From Ruegeria conchae (GTDB lineage: Bacteria > Pseudomonadota > Alphaproteobacteria > Rhodobacterales > Rhodobacteraceae), in assembly GCF_000192475.1 (NCBI RefSeq), contig NZ_AEYW01000006.1, positions 1-64,000 of the forward strand: 64,000 nucleotides of DNA, read 5' to 3'. Numbering within the stretch: position 1 is the first letter of the stretch; the number at the start of each line of letters is the position of its first letter. The position numbers and the translations under genes were made by a program. Under the pieces are notes generated by a model. The model did no database searches. It saw only the letters and a list, made by a program, of their open reading frames with translations, and was not told the DNA's origin. Of the stretch, positions 33,891 through 43,474 are shown piece after piece.

Positions 33891-36040
33891 ACGCGCAGGA
33901 CCGGTGTCGTGTTCAAGTGGCCGATCAGAGCAGCAGGATAGCCGACGGCCTGCAGTTGGGCACACAGATGTTCAGCCTCCTCGGATGCAACGGCTGCCAA
34001 TAGGCCTCCGGCTGTTTGGGGGTCGAACAACAGGTCAGCTTTGCCTCCGGTTGGAAGTTCAGGGGTTATGGTGCGGTTATCGGCGTAGATTGTGGATCGG
34101 ATGCCCTGATCACTTAGTTCAACTGCACCTTTCATAACCGGGACCTGCGCCAGAGACAGGGTCGCGCCACATCCCGAAGCCTCACACATGCCCTGCAGGT
34201 GACCTGCCAGACCGAATCCTGTGACATCGGTCATCGCGTGGGCGCTTCTTAAGATGTGGGATGCCTCGCCTTGCGGCTGTATCATGTGCTCGAAGGCGGA
34301 TACGACCCAATCTCCTTTTGCTTGCCCGGCCATTTCAGCGGCCATCAACACACCGCTGCCCAGTGGCTTTGTCAGGATCAAGGCATCACCGGATTTCGCA
34401 CCGCCTAGCGTGATGGGTTCGGCTTCGCAAAGACCTGTCAACGTGAAGCCAAAGGTCGATTCATCGCCCATCGAACTGTGCCCACCGACAACTTCGGCAC
34501 CGGCCTGATGCATGACAGAGCTGGCAACCTGCATGATTTCGGCCATCGTGCGTTGCTGGAGTTCAGCGGACATGCGGGGCAGGATGATTGTGGCCGTCGC
34601 GGCTTGTGGCTGTGCGCCCATCGCCCAAATATCACCAAGTGCGTGAACTGCGGCAATCCGGGTCATCAAGGTCGGATCATTGGTGAAGCTTCGCAGATGA
34701 TCCGAAGTTATAACCTGTCGTACACCGCCGGTCTTCAGCAATGCCGCGTCGTCGCCGGGCAGCTGAGTGATGTCAGGCTTTTCAAGCCGCGGCAGTTCGG
34801 CCAGCGCGGTTTGCAGCGCTCTTCGACCGATTTTGGCACCGCATCCACCGCACATCGGCTTTTCTCCCAGTGCCTCTTGCATCCCAGCAGTGTGATACCG
34901 AGGCAGAGGGGGGGCGGGCATTTGGGGCAGTTCACGAAATCTGTTCATGAAACGCTGATCGATGCGGTTCTTCCACTTCCACATGAGCGTTCCTCTGAAC
35001 GAGGTTCCCAATCGTTCGGCAACCGCAGATTTTTGGCCGAGCGAGATGAGCTTCAGGTAATCCTTTTGAGGGGCATATCGCCTCATCTTCCCGGCACCCA
35101 GTGCCGCGCGCAGATTGTCATACAAGATCGGTGCCTCGCGCACCGCGTATACCCCGGCTTTGGGGCGCGGGTTATCTGAGAGGTGCGCACAATCGCCGGC
35201 GGCAAAGATCGCAGGATCGCTGGATTGCAGGAACGCGTTCACCTGGATGAAGCCGTCTTGAAGCGCGAGGTCGCTGTTGGAAATCCAATCATATGGCCGT
35301 GCGCCTGCCGCTCCGGTGATGAATTCGGCAACGATCTGATGACCGTTTGACAAATCAATTCGCCCCTTTGAAATTTGCTGAATGGAAGCGTGCTCAAGAA
35401 CCTCGATCCCTAGTTGCTTCATGGCCTGACGGATGGTTGCTGAGGCTTTTGGAATTGTTGCGGACAGGGCGGTTGCATTATCGATCAAAGTGACCTTTGC
35501 GTCACGCCCGTTGGCGCGCAGGGCATGGGCCATTGCCATGACCAATTCAGCACCGGCAACACCGCCACCGATCACCGCGACCGAGGCGGGGCCGGGCTCT
35601 GAAAGATACTCCTCCCATTGTGCGGCGAAGCGGCCAAGGGGTTTGGCGGGGACCGCATGGTCGGAAAAACCGGGCAAGGCAGGCATATCTGACGTGATCC
35701 CCACGTTGACCGAGGCGACATCAAACGCCACCGGCGCGCGTCCGGGAACATTGATTTGACGTCTGTCCGGATCGATCCCCTCAACTGTGCCCAATATTAC
35801 CCGAGCCCCTGCATAGCGGGCGAGACGGACCAGATCGATATCAAGTTCCCAACGCTGATAATGGCCAGCAACAAAGCCCGGCAACATTCCCGAATAGGGC
35901 GCGGTCGGGCCGGGATTGATCACCGTAATACGCGCACCCGGCAACGGGTTCATCCCCCATTTGCGTAGCAGTAGCGCATGGGTGTGACCCCCGCCAATCA
36001 GAACCAGATCGCGGGTCAGGGGCAGCGGTGGTGTGTGCAT
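33881..36040 (-). CDS. selD: FAD/NAD(P)-dependent oxidoreductase fused to selenide, water dikinase
   Basis: A 719-residue fusion. Residues 1 to about 350 are an NDH-2/SQR-like flavoprotein: LVLIGGGHTHALLLRKWG binds FAD, VIGGGVAGAELVMAMAHAL near residue 155 binds NAD(P), and FAAGDCAH near residue 271 binds FAD. Residues about 385-719 are SelD: MCGGCGAKIGRRALQ keeps the Cys matching E. coli Cys17 but has Ala at Cys19, and GDDAALLKTGG follows. It makes selenophosphate for MnmH; no selA or selB is in the window. It starts 5 bases after the mrpG stop, so co-transcription with the Mrp operon is likely. Confidence 0.92.
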   Translation of the reverse strand: MHTPPLPLTRDLVLIGGGHTHALLLRKWGMNPLPGARITVINPGPTAPYSGMLPGFVAGHYQRWELDIDLVRLARYAGARVILGTVEGIDPDRRQINVPGRAPVAFDVASVNVGITSDMPALPGFSDHAVPAKPLGRFAAQWEEYLSEPGPASVAVIGGGVAGAELVMAMAHALRANGRDAKVTLIDNATALSATIPKASATIRQAMKQLGIEVLEHASIQQISKGRIDLSNGHQIVAEFITGAAGARPYDWISNSDLALQDGFIQVNAFLQSSDPAIFAAGDCAHLSDNPRPKAGVYAVREAPILYDNLRAALGAGKMRRYAPQKDYLKLISLGQKSAVAERLGTSFRGTLMWKWKNRIDQRFMNRFRELPQMPAPPLPRYHTAGMQEALGEKPMCGGCGAKIGRRALQTALAELPRLEKPDITQLPGDDAALLKTGGVRQVITSDHLRSFTNDPTLMTRIAAVHALGDIWAMGAQPQAATATIILPRMSAELQQRTMAEIMQVASSVMHQAGAEVVGGHSSMGDESTFGFTLTGLCEAEPITLGGAKSGDALILTKPLGSGVLMAAEMAGQAKGDWVVSAFEHMIQPQGEASHILRSAHAMTDVTGFGLAGHLQGMCEASGCGATLSLAQVPVMKGAVELSDQGIRSTIYADNRTITPELPTGGKADLLFDPQTAGGLLAAVASEEAEHLCAQLQAVGYPAALIGHLNTTPVLRVHN

Positions 36041-36045
36041 TGTAA

Positions 36046-36432
36046 CTAGTTCGCGCTGTGGTCCGGGACGTCTTCAACCTGCTCAACGGCGTGGGTGGCC
36101 CAAAGCTCATCCTCGCCCGCATCAGGCAAATCACTGGGCTTTTCATGTCGATGAATGTGCCATTTGGCAATGAACAGGGCCGTGATCGGTGCCGTCAGGA
36201 AAAGGAACAGCGTAATCAACAGCTCATGCAGTGAAAGTTTGCCCTCAAGCAGTACTGAATGTGCGATCGAAGCCAGGAGTACACCTCCCACACCCAGCGT
36301 TGTCGCTTTGGTTGGTGCGTGCAATCGCGACATCGGGTCTTTCAGCTTAATCATGCCAAACGAGCCGACAAAGCCGAATATGCCCGAGACGATCAGGAAG
36401 AAGGCAATGAGCAGTTCGAAGATGAATGTCAT
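36046..36432 (-). CDS. mrpG: Monovalent cation/H+ antiporter subunit G
   Basis: Small subunit of the Mrp Na+/H+ antiporter, 128 residues with three hydrophobic segments (about 3-25, 45-65, 70-92) and a charged cytoplasmic tail. The KLKDPMSRLHAPTKATTLGV segment (20 residues, near residue 30) is characteristic of MrpG. The ATG at 36432 fits the family start. It is the last Mrp gene; selD begins 5 bases downstream. Confidence 0.9.
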   Translation of the reverse strand: MTFIFELLIAFFLIVSGIFGFVGSFGMIKLKDPMSRLHAPTKATTLGVGGVLLASIAHSVLLEGKLSLHELLITLFLFLTAPITALFIAKWHIHRHEKPSDLPDAGEDELWATHAVEQVEDVPDHSAN

Positions 36433-36439
36433 GCCGCCC

Positions 36440-36709
36440 TCACTCGATGATGTTGCCGCGCAGCATGAAGCGCGCGTAGGCCACGGTTGAGACAAAGCCC
36501 AGCATGGCGATGATCATCGCGGCCTCAAAGAAAATCTCGGTTTCGATGCTAAGCCCATACAGTATCAGCAATGCGATGGTGTTGATCACCATTGTATCCA
36601 GTGCCAGTACACGGGTGCCCACGCCATCTGCAGTGATGATCCGCCAAAGGCACATCATGATCGCCGCTCCGAAACAGGCGAATGCAAAATATATCGCATA
36701 TTCGATCAT
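36440..36709 (-). CDS. mrpF: Monovalent cation/H+ antiporter subunit F
   Basis: An 89-residue subunit of the Mrp antiporter with three hydrophobic segments. The central RIITADGVGTRVLALDTMVI (20 residues, near residue 25) is the MrpF signature. It overlaps mrpE by 4 bases and precedes mrpG by 7, so all are translated from the same message. Confidence 0.9.
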   Translation of the reverse strand: MIEYAIYFAFACFGAAIMMCLWRIITADGVGTRVLALDTMVINTIALLILYGLSIETEIFFEAAMIIAMLGFVSTVAYARFMLRGNIIE

Positions 36710-37206
36710 TCGAAAATCTCCTTAAGGCGGCGCTCGTAGCGGCTTTTGATCTGGTCGCGCACTTCCTCGGGGTTTGGCGCATCCAAGCAGTGTACCAGCA
36801 GATTGTGCCCTTGTGCGGACAGATCACAGCTTACGGTACCGGGTGTCATGGTGATAGTTCCAGCAAGCACTGTGATCGCTTCGGGCGTGCGCAGTTCGAG
36901 GGGAACGCAGACAAATCCGGGTTGGCGGTCGGCATCCCGTTTGAACAGGATGATCCTGGCGACAGTAATGTTTGCGATCACGATATCCCACAGCACGACC
37001 AGCATATATTCCACGACCATTGGCCAATTGCGCAGCTTGGGACGGTCAGGCCAATAGGGTTGCGTGATGAACGGAATAATGATCCCCAGCAACAAGCCGA
37101 ACACAAGCGAATTCAGCGACGGCGAATTCGCCAGTAAAATCCAGACAAGCGTCAGCAAAACGGTCAAATGAGGGTGGGGGAAAATCCGGTGCAGCAGCTT
37201 TATCAT
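36706..37206 (-). CDS. mrpE: Monovalent cation/H+ antiporter subunit E
   Basis: A 166-residue subunit with an N-terminal hydrophobic pair and a cytoplasmic C-terminal domain holding TMTPGTVSCDLSAQGHNLLV near residue 115, a conserved MrpE feature. It stabilises the antiporter complex. Overlaps mrpD and mrpF by 4 bases. Confidence 0.9.
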   Translation of the reverse strand: MIKLLHRIFPHPHLTVLLTLVWILLANSPSLNSLVFGLLLGIIIPFITQPYWPDRPKLRNWPMVVEYMLVVLWDIVIANITVARIILFKRDADRQPGFVCVPLELRTPEAITVLAGTITMTPGTVSCDLSAQGHNLLVHCLDAPNPEEVRDQIKSRYERRLKEIFE

Positions 37207-38750
37207 TCTTCCCTCCCTAACACGGCAGAGATGTAGTTGTCGGGTGTAAACAACTGTTCTGCGGTTTTACTGGTGTACTGCAGTGCCGGACCAGCAAATA
37301 GTGTGAGCAGTACCAGACCAAGAACCGCGCCAAAGACTGAGGTAAACGCAAGGGCTGCGTGCGGTTCAGGCGCAATTGCGGTGGCAACAGGTTCTTCTTC
37401 GGAATCTGGTTCAGTTGGCGGGATTGCCTGCACGTCGTGGCACTTCCAGAAAATGAGTGTGCCGGCACGGGCCAGTCCGACAATGGTCACGAATGATCCG
37501 ATCAAGATCACAGCCCAGACCGCATTGGCATCCGGTGCCCCGCGCGAGGCGTCAAGAACAAGCAATTTGCCGATGAAGCCGGATAGTGGGGGCATTCCTG
37601 CCATAGCAATGGCACCAACAAAGAAGAGGGCCGAGATCAGCCCGGTTTGCGGCATCGGTGCAGTCGGCGAGATGGCACCTCCACGACGTTCCATCACCAT
37701 ATCCGCCACCAGGAATAGCAAAGCGGTCGCGAGCGTCGAATGGAAGACGTAATACAGGGCTGCTGCCGCTGCGACCTCACTGAATAGCGAGATAGCGATG
37801 AGCAATGTTCCCATCGAGGTAATGGCGCAGAAAGCAACCATCCGTGCGATATGCTGTGAGCCCAGAATGCCTACGGTACCAACCGCCAAGGTGACCAATG
37901 CTGCAGGTTGCAACCACGCACCAACCAGGCCTTCGGTTGCGGCAACGTCCGGTCCGAAGACCAGAGTATACACCCGCAGGATAGAGTAGGCCCCGACCTT
38001 CGTCATGATTGCAAACAGGGCGGCCACAGGTAGAGGCGCATTGGCATAACTTGCAGGAAGCCAGAAATGCAGCGGCAGCACGGCAGCCTTGATACAAAAC
38101 ACCAACAGCAGCAGAACGGCCCCAACCCGTAGCAGGGCGGTATCCTCGGGTGGAATTTCTGCGACCCGAACAGCAAGATCAGCCATGTTGAGCGTGCCGG
38201 TGACGGCGTAGATAGTTCCAAGCGCAAACAGGAAAAGGGTTGATCCCAGCAGGTTGTAGGTGACGTATTGCACCCCTGCCTTCAGCCGGACCGCTCCGCC
38301 TCCGTGTGTCATGAGCCCGTACGAAGCGATCAGAAGGACCTCGAAAAACACAAATAGGTTAAAGGCGTCCCCTGTCAGAAAGGCCCCGCAAACACCCATG
38401 AGCTGGAAATGGAAAAGGGCGTGGAAATGCTTGCCCCTATCATCCCACCCGGATCCGATGGCGTAAAGAACGATGGGCAGGGCCAGCAACGCAGTAAGCA
38501 GCACCATCATGGCCGACATCCGGTCCAATACCAGCACGATGCCGAATGGCGCAGGCCAATCGCCCAGCTCATAGACCTGGATTTCCCCGGTTGTGGCTTG
38601 CGCTGTGATGGTCAGTGCGATCCCCAGCAGCCCGACTACCCCCGCGACCGAGAATATGCGTTGCAAATCCAGATGATATCGCAGGACCATGATGATGAAC
38701 GGGGCCAGGATCGCGGGCAGGACGATCGGCGCAACGATCCAGTGGTTCAT
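37203..38750 (-). CDS. mrpD: Monovalent cation/H+ antiporter subunit D
   Basis: A 515-residue proton-pumping subunit related to complex I NuoN/M/L. About fourteen hydrophobic segments are seen. Within them, charged residues typical of the proton path occur, for example the Lys in FCIKAAVLPLHFWLPASYAN (20 residues, near residue 223). The overall length matches MrpD. Overlaps mrpC and mrpE by 4 bases each. Confidence 0.92.
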   Translation of the reverse strand: MNHWIVAPIVLPAILAPFIIMVLRYHLDLQRIFSVAGVVGLLGIALTITAQATTGEIQVYELGDWPAPFGIVLVLDRMSAMMVLLTALLALPIVLYAIGSGWDDRGKHFHALFHFQLMGVCGAFLTGDAFNLFVFFEVLLIASYGLMTHGGGAVRLKAGVQYVTYNLLGSTLFLFALGTIYAVTGTLNMADLAVRVAEIPPEDTALLRVGAVLLLLVFCIKAAVLPLHFWLPASYANAPLPVAALFAIMTKVGAYSILRVYTLVFGPDVAATEGLVGAWLQPAALVTLAVGTVGILGSQHIARMVAFCAITSMGTLLIAISLFSEVAAAAALYYVFHSTLATALLFLVADMVMERRGGAISPTAPMPQTGLISALFFVGAIAMAGMPPLSGFIGKLLVLDASRGAPDANAVWAVILIGSFVTIVGLARAGTLIFWKCHDVQAIPPTEPDSEEEPVATAIAPEPHAALAFTSVFGAVLGLVLLTLFAGPALQYTSKTAEQLFTPDNYISAVLGREE

Positions 38751-39106
38751 GCGTCTTCTCCCGGTGCATCCACGCTGTCACTCGCACTCATGTCAATATG
38801 GTCATCCTTCGAGGACAGATAGGCAGACAGGGCGATCATCACGATCACCGCGGTCATCCCGAACGAGATCACGATTGCCGTCAGAACCAGCGCTTGCGGC
38901 AGCGGATCGGTATAGGGCACATCTTCGTATTTGTTCAGAACGGCCGGGGCGTCCAGCGCCAAACGTCCTGTGGCGAACAGGAATACGTTCACGGCATAGG
39001 TGATCAGAGACAGGCCCAGAATAACCGGGAAGGTTCGGCGGCGCAGGATCAGGAAAATCCCGGCGGCGGTCATCACACCTACGGCAGAGGCTACGAGCGC
39101 TTCCAT
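38747..39106 (-). CDS. mrpC: Monovalent cation/H+ antiporter subunit C
   Basis: A 119-residue subunit homologous to NuoK of complex I. It has three hydrophobic segments (about 3-22, 28-48, 72-92) and the NuoK-type run PLPQALVLTAIVISFGMTAV (20 residues, near residue 68). Its ATG shares a base with the mrpA stop. Confidence 0.92.
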   Translation of the reverse strand: MEALVASAVGVMTAAGIFLILRRRTFPVILGLSLITYAVNVFLFATGRLALDAPAVLNKYEDVPYTDPLPQALVLTAIVISFGMTAVIVMIALSAYLSSKDDHIDMSASDSVDAPGEDA

Positions 39107-42003
39107 CAGGCCTGCTCCTTCTCATTTTCATCTTCCGGAGGATTGTCTCGCAACGGATTGATATCCATCGGGAATTCCTGCGCCATGCCCGGCTGCCAGG
39201 CGAACCGCGACAGACTGTCGAGCGCCAGCATCACCGCCCCCAATACGGCGAGGAACACTCCGGTATCGAACAGAATTGCAGTGGCCCATTCGAACTCTTC
39301 CAGAGGTGGCCAGTGGATATAACCGAAATCACTTGTCAGGAACGGGCGCTCATTAAACCACGCGCCTAAACCGGTGGCGGCGGCAATCAGGACACCCCAG
39401 CCGATCGTGCCGTGGTAGTAGAACCGTTGCCGTTCGATGGCCCATGTGTATCCGCTGGCCATGTATTGCATCAGATATGCGATGGCGACGATGAGGCCTG
39501 CGATAAAGCCACCTCCGGGCTGGTTATGGCCACGGAAGAAGATGTAGGCACCAACCATCAAGGCAATTGGCATCATTACCCGTGTGGCGACAACCATCAT
39601 CAGAGGATGCGAGTCACCTGACTGCGGCCAGTGCGGTTTGCGGTTCAGCAAATAGCCGCGCACGTTGGTGCTCAGAACCGCTTCGGTCAGGGCAAAGATG
39701 ATCAGGGCGGCAATACCCAGCACGATGATCTCACCGAATGTATCAAAACCCCGGAAGTCGACGAGAATTACGTTCACCACATTGGTACCGCCACCGCCCT
39801 TGTAGGAATTCGCAAGATGGAATTCCGAAATCGTCGGAAAGGCGAAATCCCGCATCATCAGCGCGTAGATCAACGCGCCCGAGCCGACCCCGGCAACAAC
39901 CGAAATCGCTGCATCGCGCCAGCGCCGTGCGGCGCTGCTGTCCCAAGGCGTTTCGGTGGGCAGGAAGTTCAGCGACAGCAACAACAGGATCATGGTTACA
40001 ACTTCAACTGAGATCTGCGTCAGTGCCAGATCGGGGGCCGAGAGATAGTTGAACGCCATGGATACGATCAGACCGACAACCCCAATCAACACCAGTGAGA
40101 GCAGGCGGTTGCGGTGGAACCACATGATCGCAAGTGTCGCCGCGACAAGGCAAATCCAACCGATGATGGGAATGATCTGGGCCGGGAGCGGCACCCGGGT
40201 TTCTAAGCCTATCGTGCCAGTTGCAAAGGCGTAGTAACCGATGCCGACCGTGAAGGCGATCAGGATGATGGCATAGCGGCTGATCACGCCGTTGTGCAGC
40301 TCATCCGTAATCCACCGGCTAAGGCGGGTAAGCGCGTCGATGACCGCTTCGAAGATCACCTTGGCCTCGGGGCGGGGCAGGACGTTCCAGATCTGGTCGC
40401 CGCGTTTATGCAGCGACAGCAGGAACAGGCCACCCAGCGTTGCCACTGCCGACATGTAAAGCGCAGGAGTGAAACCATGCCATAGTTTCAGCGAGTAATA
40501 GGGCAGCTTCTCGCCCCCGATCACCGCGCTGGAGACAACCGCGACAAGCGGGCCAACGATGGCTGCGGAATAAAGACCGATCAGGACGACCAGCACCACA
40601 AGGAACGCCGGGGCCAGCCAAAGACCGACGGGCGGGTCGTGCGGATGCGCGGGATAATCGTCGCGCTCGGGGCCCAGAAAAACATGGCTGACAAAGCGGA
40701 AGGAATAGGCCGCCGAAAACAGCGCCGCCAGCAGGGCTAGACCGGGCACCAGATAATGCGAGTTCAGCCAGGTGGTGTGAACGGTCTCCTCCAGCATCAT
40801 CTCTTTTGACAGGAACCCATTCAGTGGTGGTAGACCGGCCATCGATAACGCCGCAATGGTGCCAATGATAAAGGTGATTGGCATGAGGTGCCGCAGGCCG
40901 CCCAGCCTTTTGACATCGCGCGTTCCGGTCTCGTGATCCACGATCCCAGCGGTCATGAACAAGGCCGCCTTGAACGTCGCGTGGTTGATGATGTGGAAGA
41001 TGGCTGCCACAGCCGCGATCTTGGTGCCAAAGCCCAGCAGCATGGTCACCAATCCAAGGTGTGAGACTGTCGAAAATGCAAGCAGTGCCTTGAGATCGTC
41101 CTTGAACAGCGCAATCACTGCACCCAGCAGCATGGTGATCAGCCCGGTGGTGGCGACGATGTAAAACCACGCATCCGTCCCAGCCAGAACCGGCCACATC
41201 CGGGCCATCAAGAACAGACCGGCTTTTACCATCGTGGCAGAGTGCAGATAGGCTGAAACTGGTGTCGGTGCAGCCATGGCGTGCGGTAGCCAGAAATGAA
41301 ACGGGAATTGTGCCGACTTGGTGAAACAGCCCAGCAGTATCAGGATCAGCGCGGGCAGGTAGTAGGGCGACGCCTGTATCAGTTCTTTGTTCTGCAGGAT
41401 GACGCTTAGATCGTAGGAGCCAACGATGTTGCCCAGGATCAGCATCCCGGCGATCATCGCCAGCCCGCCTGAGCCGGTGACAGCCAGCGCCATCCGGGCA
41501 CCTTGCCGCCCTTCGGGCAGATGCCTCCAATAGCCGATCAAAAGGAATGAGCTTAGGGACGTAAGTTCCCAGAAAATAAGAAGAAGTAATATGTTGTCAG
41601 ACAGAACGATACCGACCATCGCGCCCTGAAACAACAGTAGATAGGTATAGAACTGCCCCATCGGATCTTCGCGTGACAGGTAAAACCGCGCATACAGGAC
41701 TATCAGCAAGCCGATCCCTAAGATCAGCAGCGCGAACAGAAAACCCAGCCCGTCGAGCATGAAATTCGCGTTCAGCCCCAGCCCCGGTATCCAGTCAAAT
41801 CGCGCAGTCACCACCTCGCCGCGCATGACGCTGGGAATATGGATCAATAGTCCCATGAGGGCGAGGAATGTGGTCAGCCCTGCCGCGGAAGCTGCTGCGT
41901 TTCGTCCTGCCCGGATCAAGAGGGCTGGAAAAACAGCTCCGAGGAAGGGAAGGGCCGCGATAAGGAATAGGGACAAGTGCGATACTCCGGTCTGTGCGGT
42001 CAA
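39106..42003 (-). CDS. mrpA: Monovalent cation/H+ antiporter subunit A fused to subunit B
   Basis: A 965-residue fused MrpA/MrpB (PhaAB type) and the largest pump subunit. About 1-780 is MrpA, a NuoL relative with more than sixteen hydrophobic segments; FTKSAQFPFHFWLPHAMAAP near residue 229 is the conserved lysine-bearing stretch. About 800-965 corresponds to MrpB. I give the TTG at 42003 (AGGA 5 bases upstream); a second TTG at 41976 (GGAG 8 upstream) gives a more typical MSLFLIAALPFLG start and is equally possible. It heads the mrpABCDEFG operon and is divergent from the rhodanese gene. Confidence 0.92.
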   Translation of the reverse strand: MTAQTGVSHLSLFLIAALPFLGAVFPALLIRAGRNAAASAAGLTTFLALMGLLIHIPSVMRGEVVTARFDWIPGLGLNANFMLDGLGFLFALLILGIGLLIVLYARFYLSREDPMGQFYTYLLLFQGAMVGIVLSDNILLLLIFWELTSLSSFLLIGYWRHLPEGRQGARMALAVTGSGGLAMIAGMLILGNIVGSYDLSVILQNKELIQASPYYLPALILILLGCFTKSAQFPFHFWLPHAMAAPTPVSAYLHSATMVKAGLFLMARMWPVLAGTDAWFYIVATTGLITMLLGAVIALFKDDLKALLAFSTVSHLGLVTMLLGFGTKIAAVAAIFHIINHATFKAALFMTAGIVDHETGTRDVKRLGGLRHLMPITFIIGTIAALSMAGLPPLNGFLSKEMMLEETVHTTWLNSHYLVPGLALLAALFSAAYSFRFVSHVFLGPERDDYPAHPHDPPVGLWLAPAFLVVLVVLIGLYSAAIVGPLVAVVSSAVIGGEKLPYYSLKLWHGFTPALYMSAVATLGGLFLLSLHKRGDQIWNVLPRPEAKVIFEAVIDALTRLSRWITDELHNGVISRYAIILIAFTVGIGYYAFATGTIGLETRVPLPAQIIPIIGWICLVAATLAIMWFHRNRLLSLVLIGVVGLIVSMAFNYLSAPDLALTQISVEVVTMILLLLSLNFLPTETPWDSSAARRWRDAAISVVAGVGSGALIYALMMRDFAFPTISEFHLANSYKGGGGTNVVNVILVDFRGFDTFGEIIVLGIAALIIFALTEAVLSTNVRGYLLNRKPHWPQSGDSHPLMMVVATRVMMPIALMVGAYIFFRGHNQPGGGFIAGLIVAIAYLMQYMASGYTWAIERQRFYYHGTIGWGVLIAAATGLGAWFNERPFLTSDFGYIHWPPLEEFEWATAILFDTGVFLAVLGAVMLALDSLSRFAWQPGMAQEFPMDINPLRDNPPEDENEKEQA

Positions 42004-42158
42004 GTTAGTCCTGATTTTGTAGGGAAAAATTCCGAACTGTCCAGAGATTGGGCTGTTTTTTCGAAGAGATTGACCATTGCAAAGTTGTTCGGGGGGCGAT
42101 GACGATATCTTGAACGACGCGCGCGAACTGGGGCGCGAAATGGTGGCGTGCTTGTGAT

Positions 42159-42659
42159 ATGACCCAAATTTACATCAGGAGTCGCAATTTGGCAGAACAC
42201 GCGATCAAAACCCGTCGATGGGTCTTGCTTGGTGCAGGAACGGTGATAGCCGGAGGCTTGGCGCTCCGGGAATACCGTTTGATTCCACAGGATTACGCAG
42301 GACATCAGATCGCGGTTTCCACTGCCCACCAGCAGGTGCGGCAGGGGGATATTGTTCTGATCGACATCCGTACCCCTCGCGAATGGCGCGCAACGGGGAT
42401 CGGTGAAGGTGCCCATCCGCTCGACATGCGACGCAAAGATTTTGTGCCCGTTTTGGATCAATTGCTCGAGGGCGATCGCACCGTGCCGGTGGCATTGATT
42501 TGCGCGCGTGGTGTACGTTCTGCCCGGTTAAGCAACCAACTGACCGAAGCGGGTTTCACCAATGTCATCGATGTGCCTGAGGGTATGTTGGGGTCGGCCG
42601 CCGGACCAGGTTGGGTTCGTGCGGGTCTGCCAGTCAATGATTACAAAGAGGATACGTAA
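42159..42659 (+). CDS. Rhodanese domain protein with N-terminal signal or anchor
   Basis: A 166-residue protein. Residues 19-35 (RRWVLLGAGTVIAGGLAL) form a hydrophobic segment after a double Arg, either a Tat-like signal or a membrane anchor, which would place the rhodanese domain in the periplasm. The catalytic Cys loop is ICARGVRSARL near residue 112, and VLIDIRTPREW near residue 65 is the usual first strand. It may handle sulfur. Its stop overlaps the esterase start by one base, so the two are probably one operon. Confidence 0.82.
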   Translation: MTQIYIRSRNLAEHAIKTRRWVLLGAGTVIAGGLALREYRLIPQDYAGHQIAVSTAHQQVRQGDIVLIDIRTPREWRATGIGEGAHPLDMRRKDFVPVLDQLLEGDRTVPVALICARGVRSARLSNQLTEAGFTNVIDVPEGMLGSAAGPGWVRAGLPVNDYKEDT

Positions 42660-43474
42660 TGCGAGCGAGATTATTGCTGGCTTTGGGCCTTGCCTTTACG
42701 GGGGAAACCGCTCTGGCCGTTTGCGGTGATCAAGATGGGGTTTGCAAGACAGATGCAGGCGCGTATCAGATCGAGTTGCCGGCAACTGACAATCCGCCGC
42801 TAGTCGTATTCATGCATGGATACGGTGGCACGGGTACTGGGACACTCAAGAACAGGGCAATGGTCGATCCGCTCCTGAATCGCGGCTACGCCGTGATGGC
42901 CCCGGAAGGTTCCGAGCGGAATGGTCGTCAAAGCTGGAACTTCTTCCCTGGTTGGGACGGGCGTGATGAGGCCGCATTTTTGACCGAAGCCGTTCAGGAT
43001 GCGGCCAAGCGGTTTGACGTAGACCCCGGTCGCGTGGTGCTAAGCGGTTTTTCAGCGGGTGCATTTATGGTTTATTACCTTGCCTGCGCTGCGCCGGAAA
43101 ACTTCTCGGCCTATGCACCGGTTTCAGGCGGTTTCTGGAGGCCGCATCCCGAGACTTGCGAAGGACCGGTCCGTCTGTTCCACACCCACGGTTGGACAGA
43201 CAATGTGGTTCCGTTGGAAGGGCGCATACTGGGCGGAGGCCGGTTCCATCAAGGTGATATCTTTGCTGGATTGGAGATCTGGCGCGTTGCCAATGAATGC
43301 GTCGATACCAAACCCAGCGGGTTTTCAACCACTGGCCAGTTCATGCGTCGGAACTGGATGGGATGCGCTGAAAGCAGCGCGCTGGAATTCGCGCTGTTTC
43401 CAGGTGGACATACAGTGCCCAAAGGTTGGGCCGATATGATGGTGGATTGGTACGAGGGCTTACCCGGCAGTTGA
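42659..43474 (+). CDS. Secreted PHB-depolymerase/esterase-like alpha/beta hydrolase
   Basis: A 271-residue exported hydrolase with a signal peptide (about 1-20, cleavage near ALA-VCG). FMHGYGGTG near residue 50 forms the oxyanion region, the nucleophile is in SGFSAGAF near residue 129, an Asp lies in GWTDNVVP near residue 180 and the His in PGGHTVP near residue 254, giving a catalytic triad. It resembles LpqC/PHB depolymerase and feruloyl-esterase types; the polyester or ester substrate is unknown. Its stop abuts that of the convergent opgH gene. Confidence 0.82.
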   Translation: MRARLLLALGLAFTGETALAVCGDQDGVCKTDAGAYQIELPATDNPPLVVFMHGYGGTGTGTLKNRAMVDPLLNRGYAVMAPEGSERNGRQSWNFFPGWDGRDEAAFLTEAVQDAAKRFDVDPGRVVLSGFSAGAFMVYYLACAAPENFSAYAPVSGGFWRPHPETCEGPVRLFHTHGWTDNVVPLEGRILGGGRFHQGDIFAGLEIWRVANECVDTKPSGFSTTGQFMRRNWMGCAESSALEFALFPGGHTVPKGWADMMVDWYEGLPGS

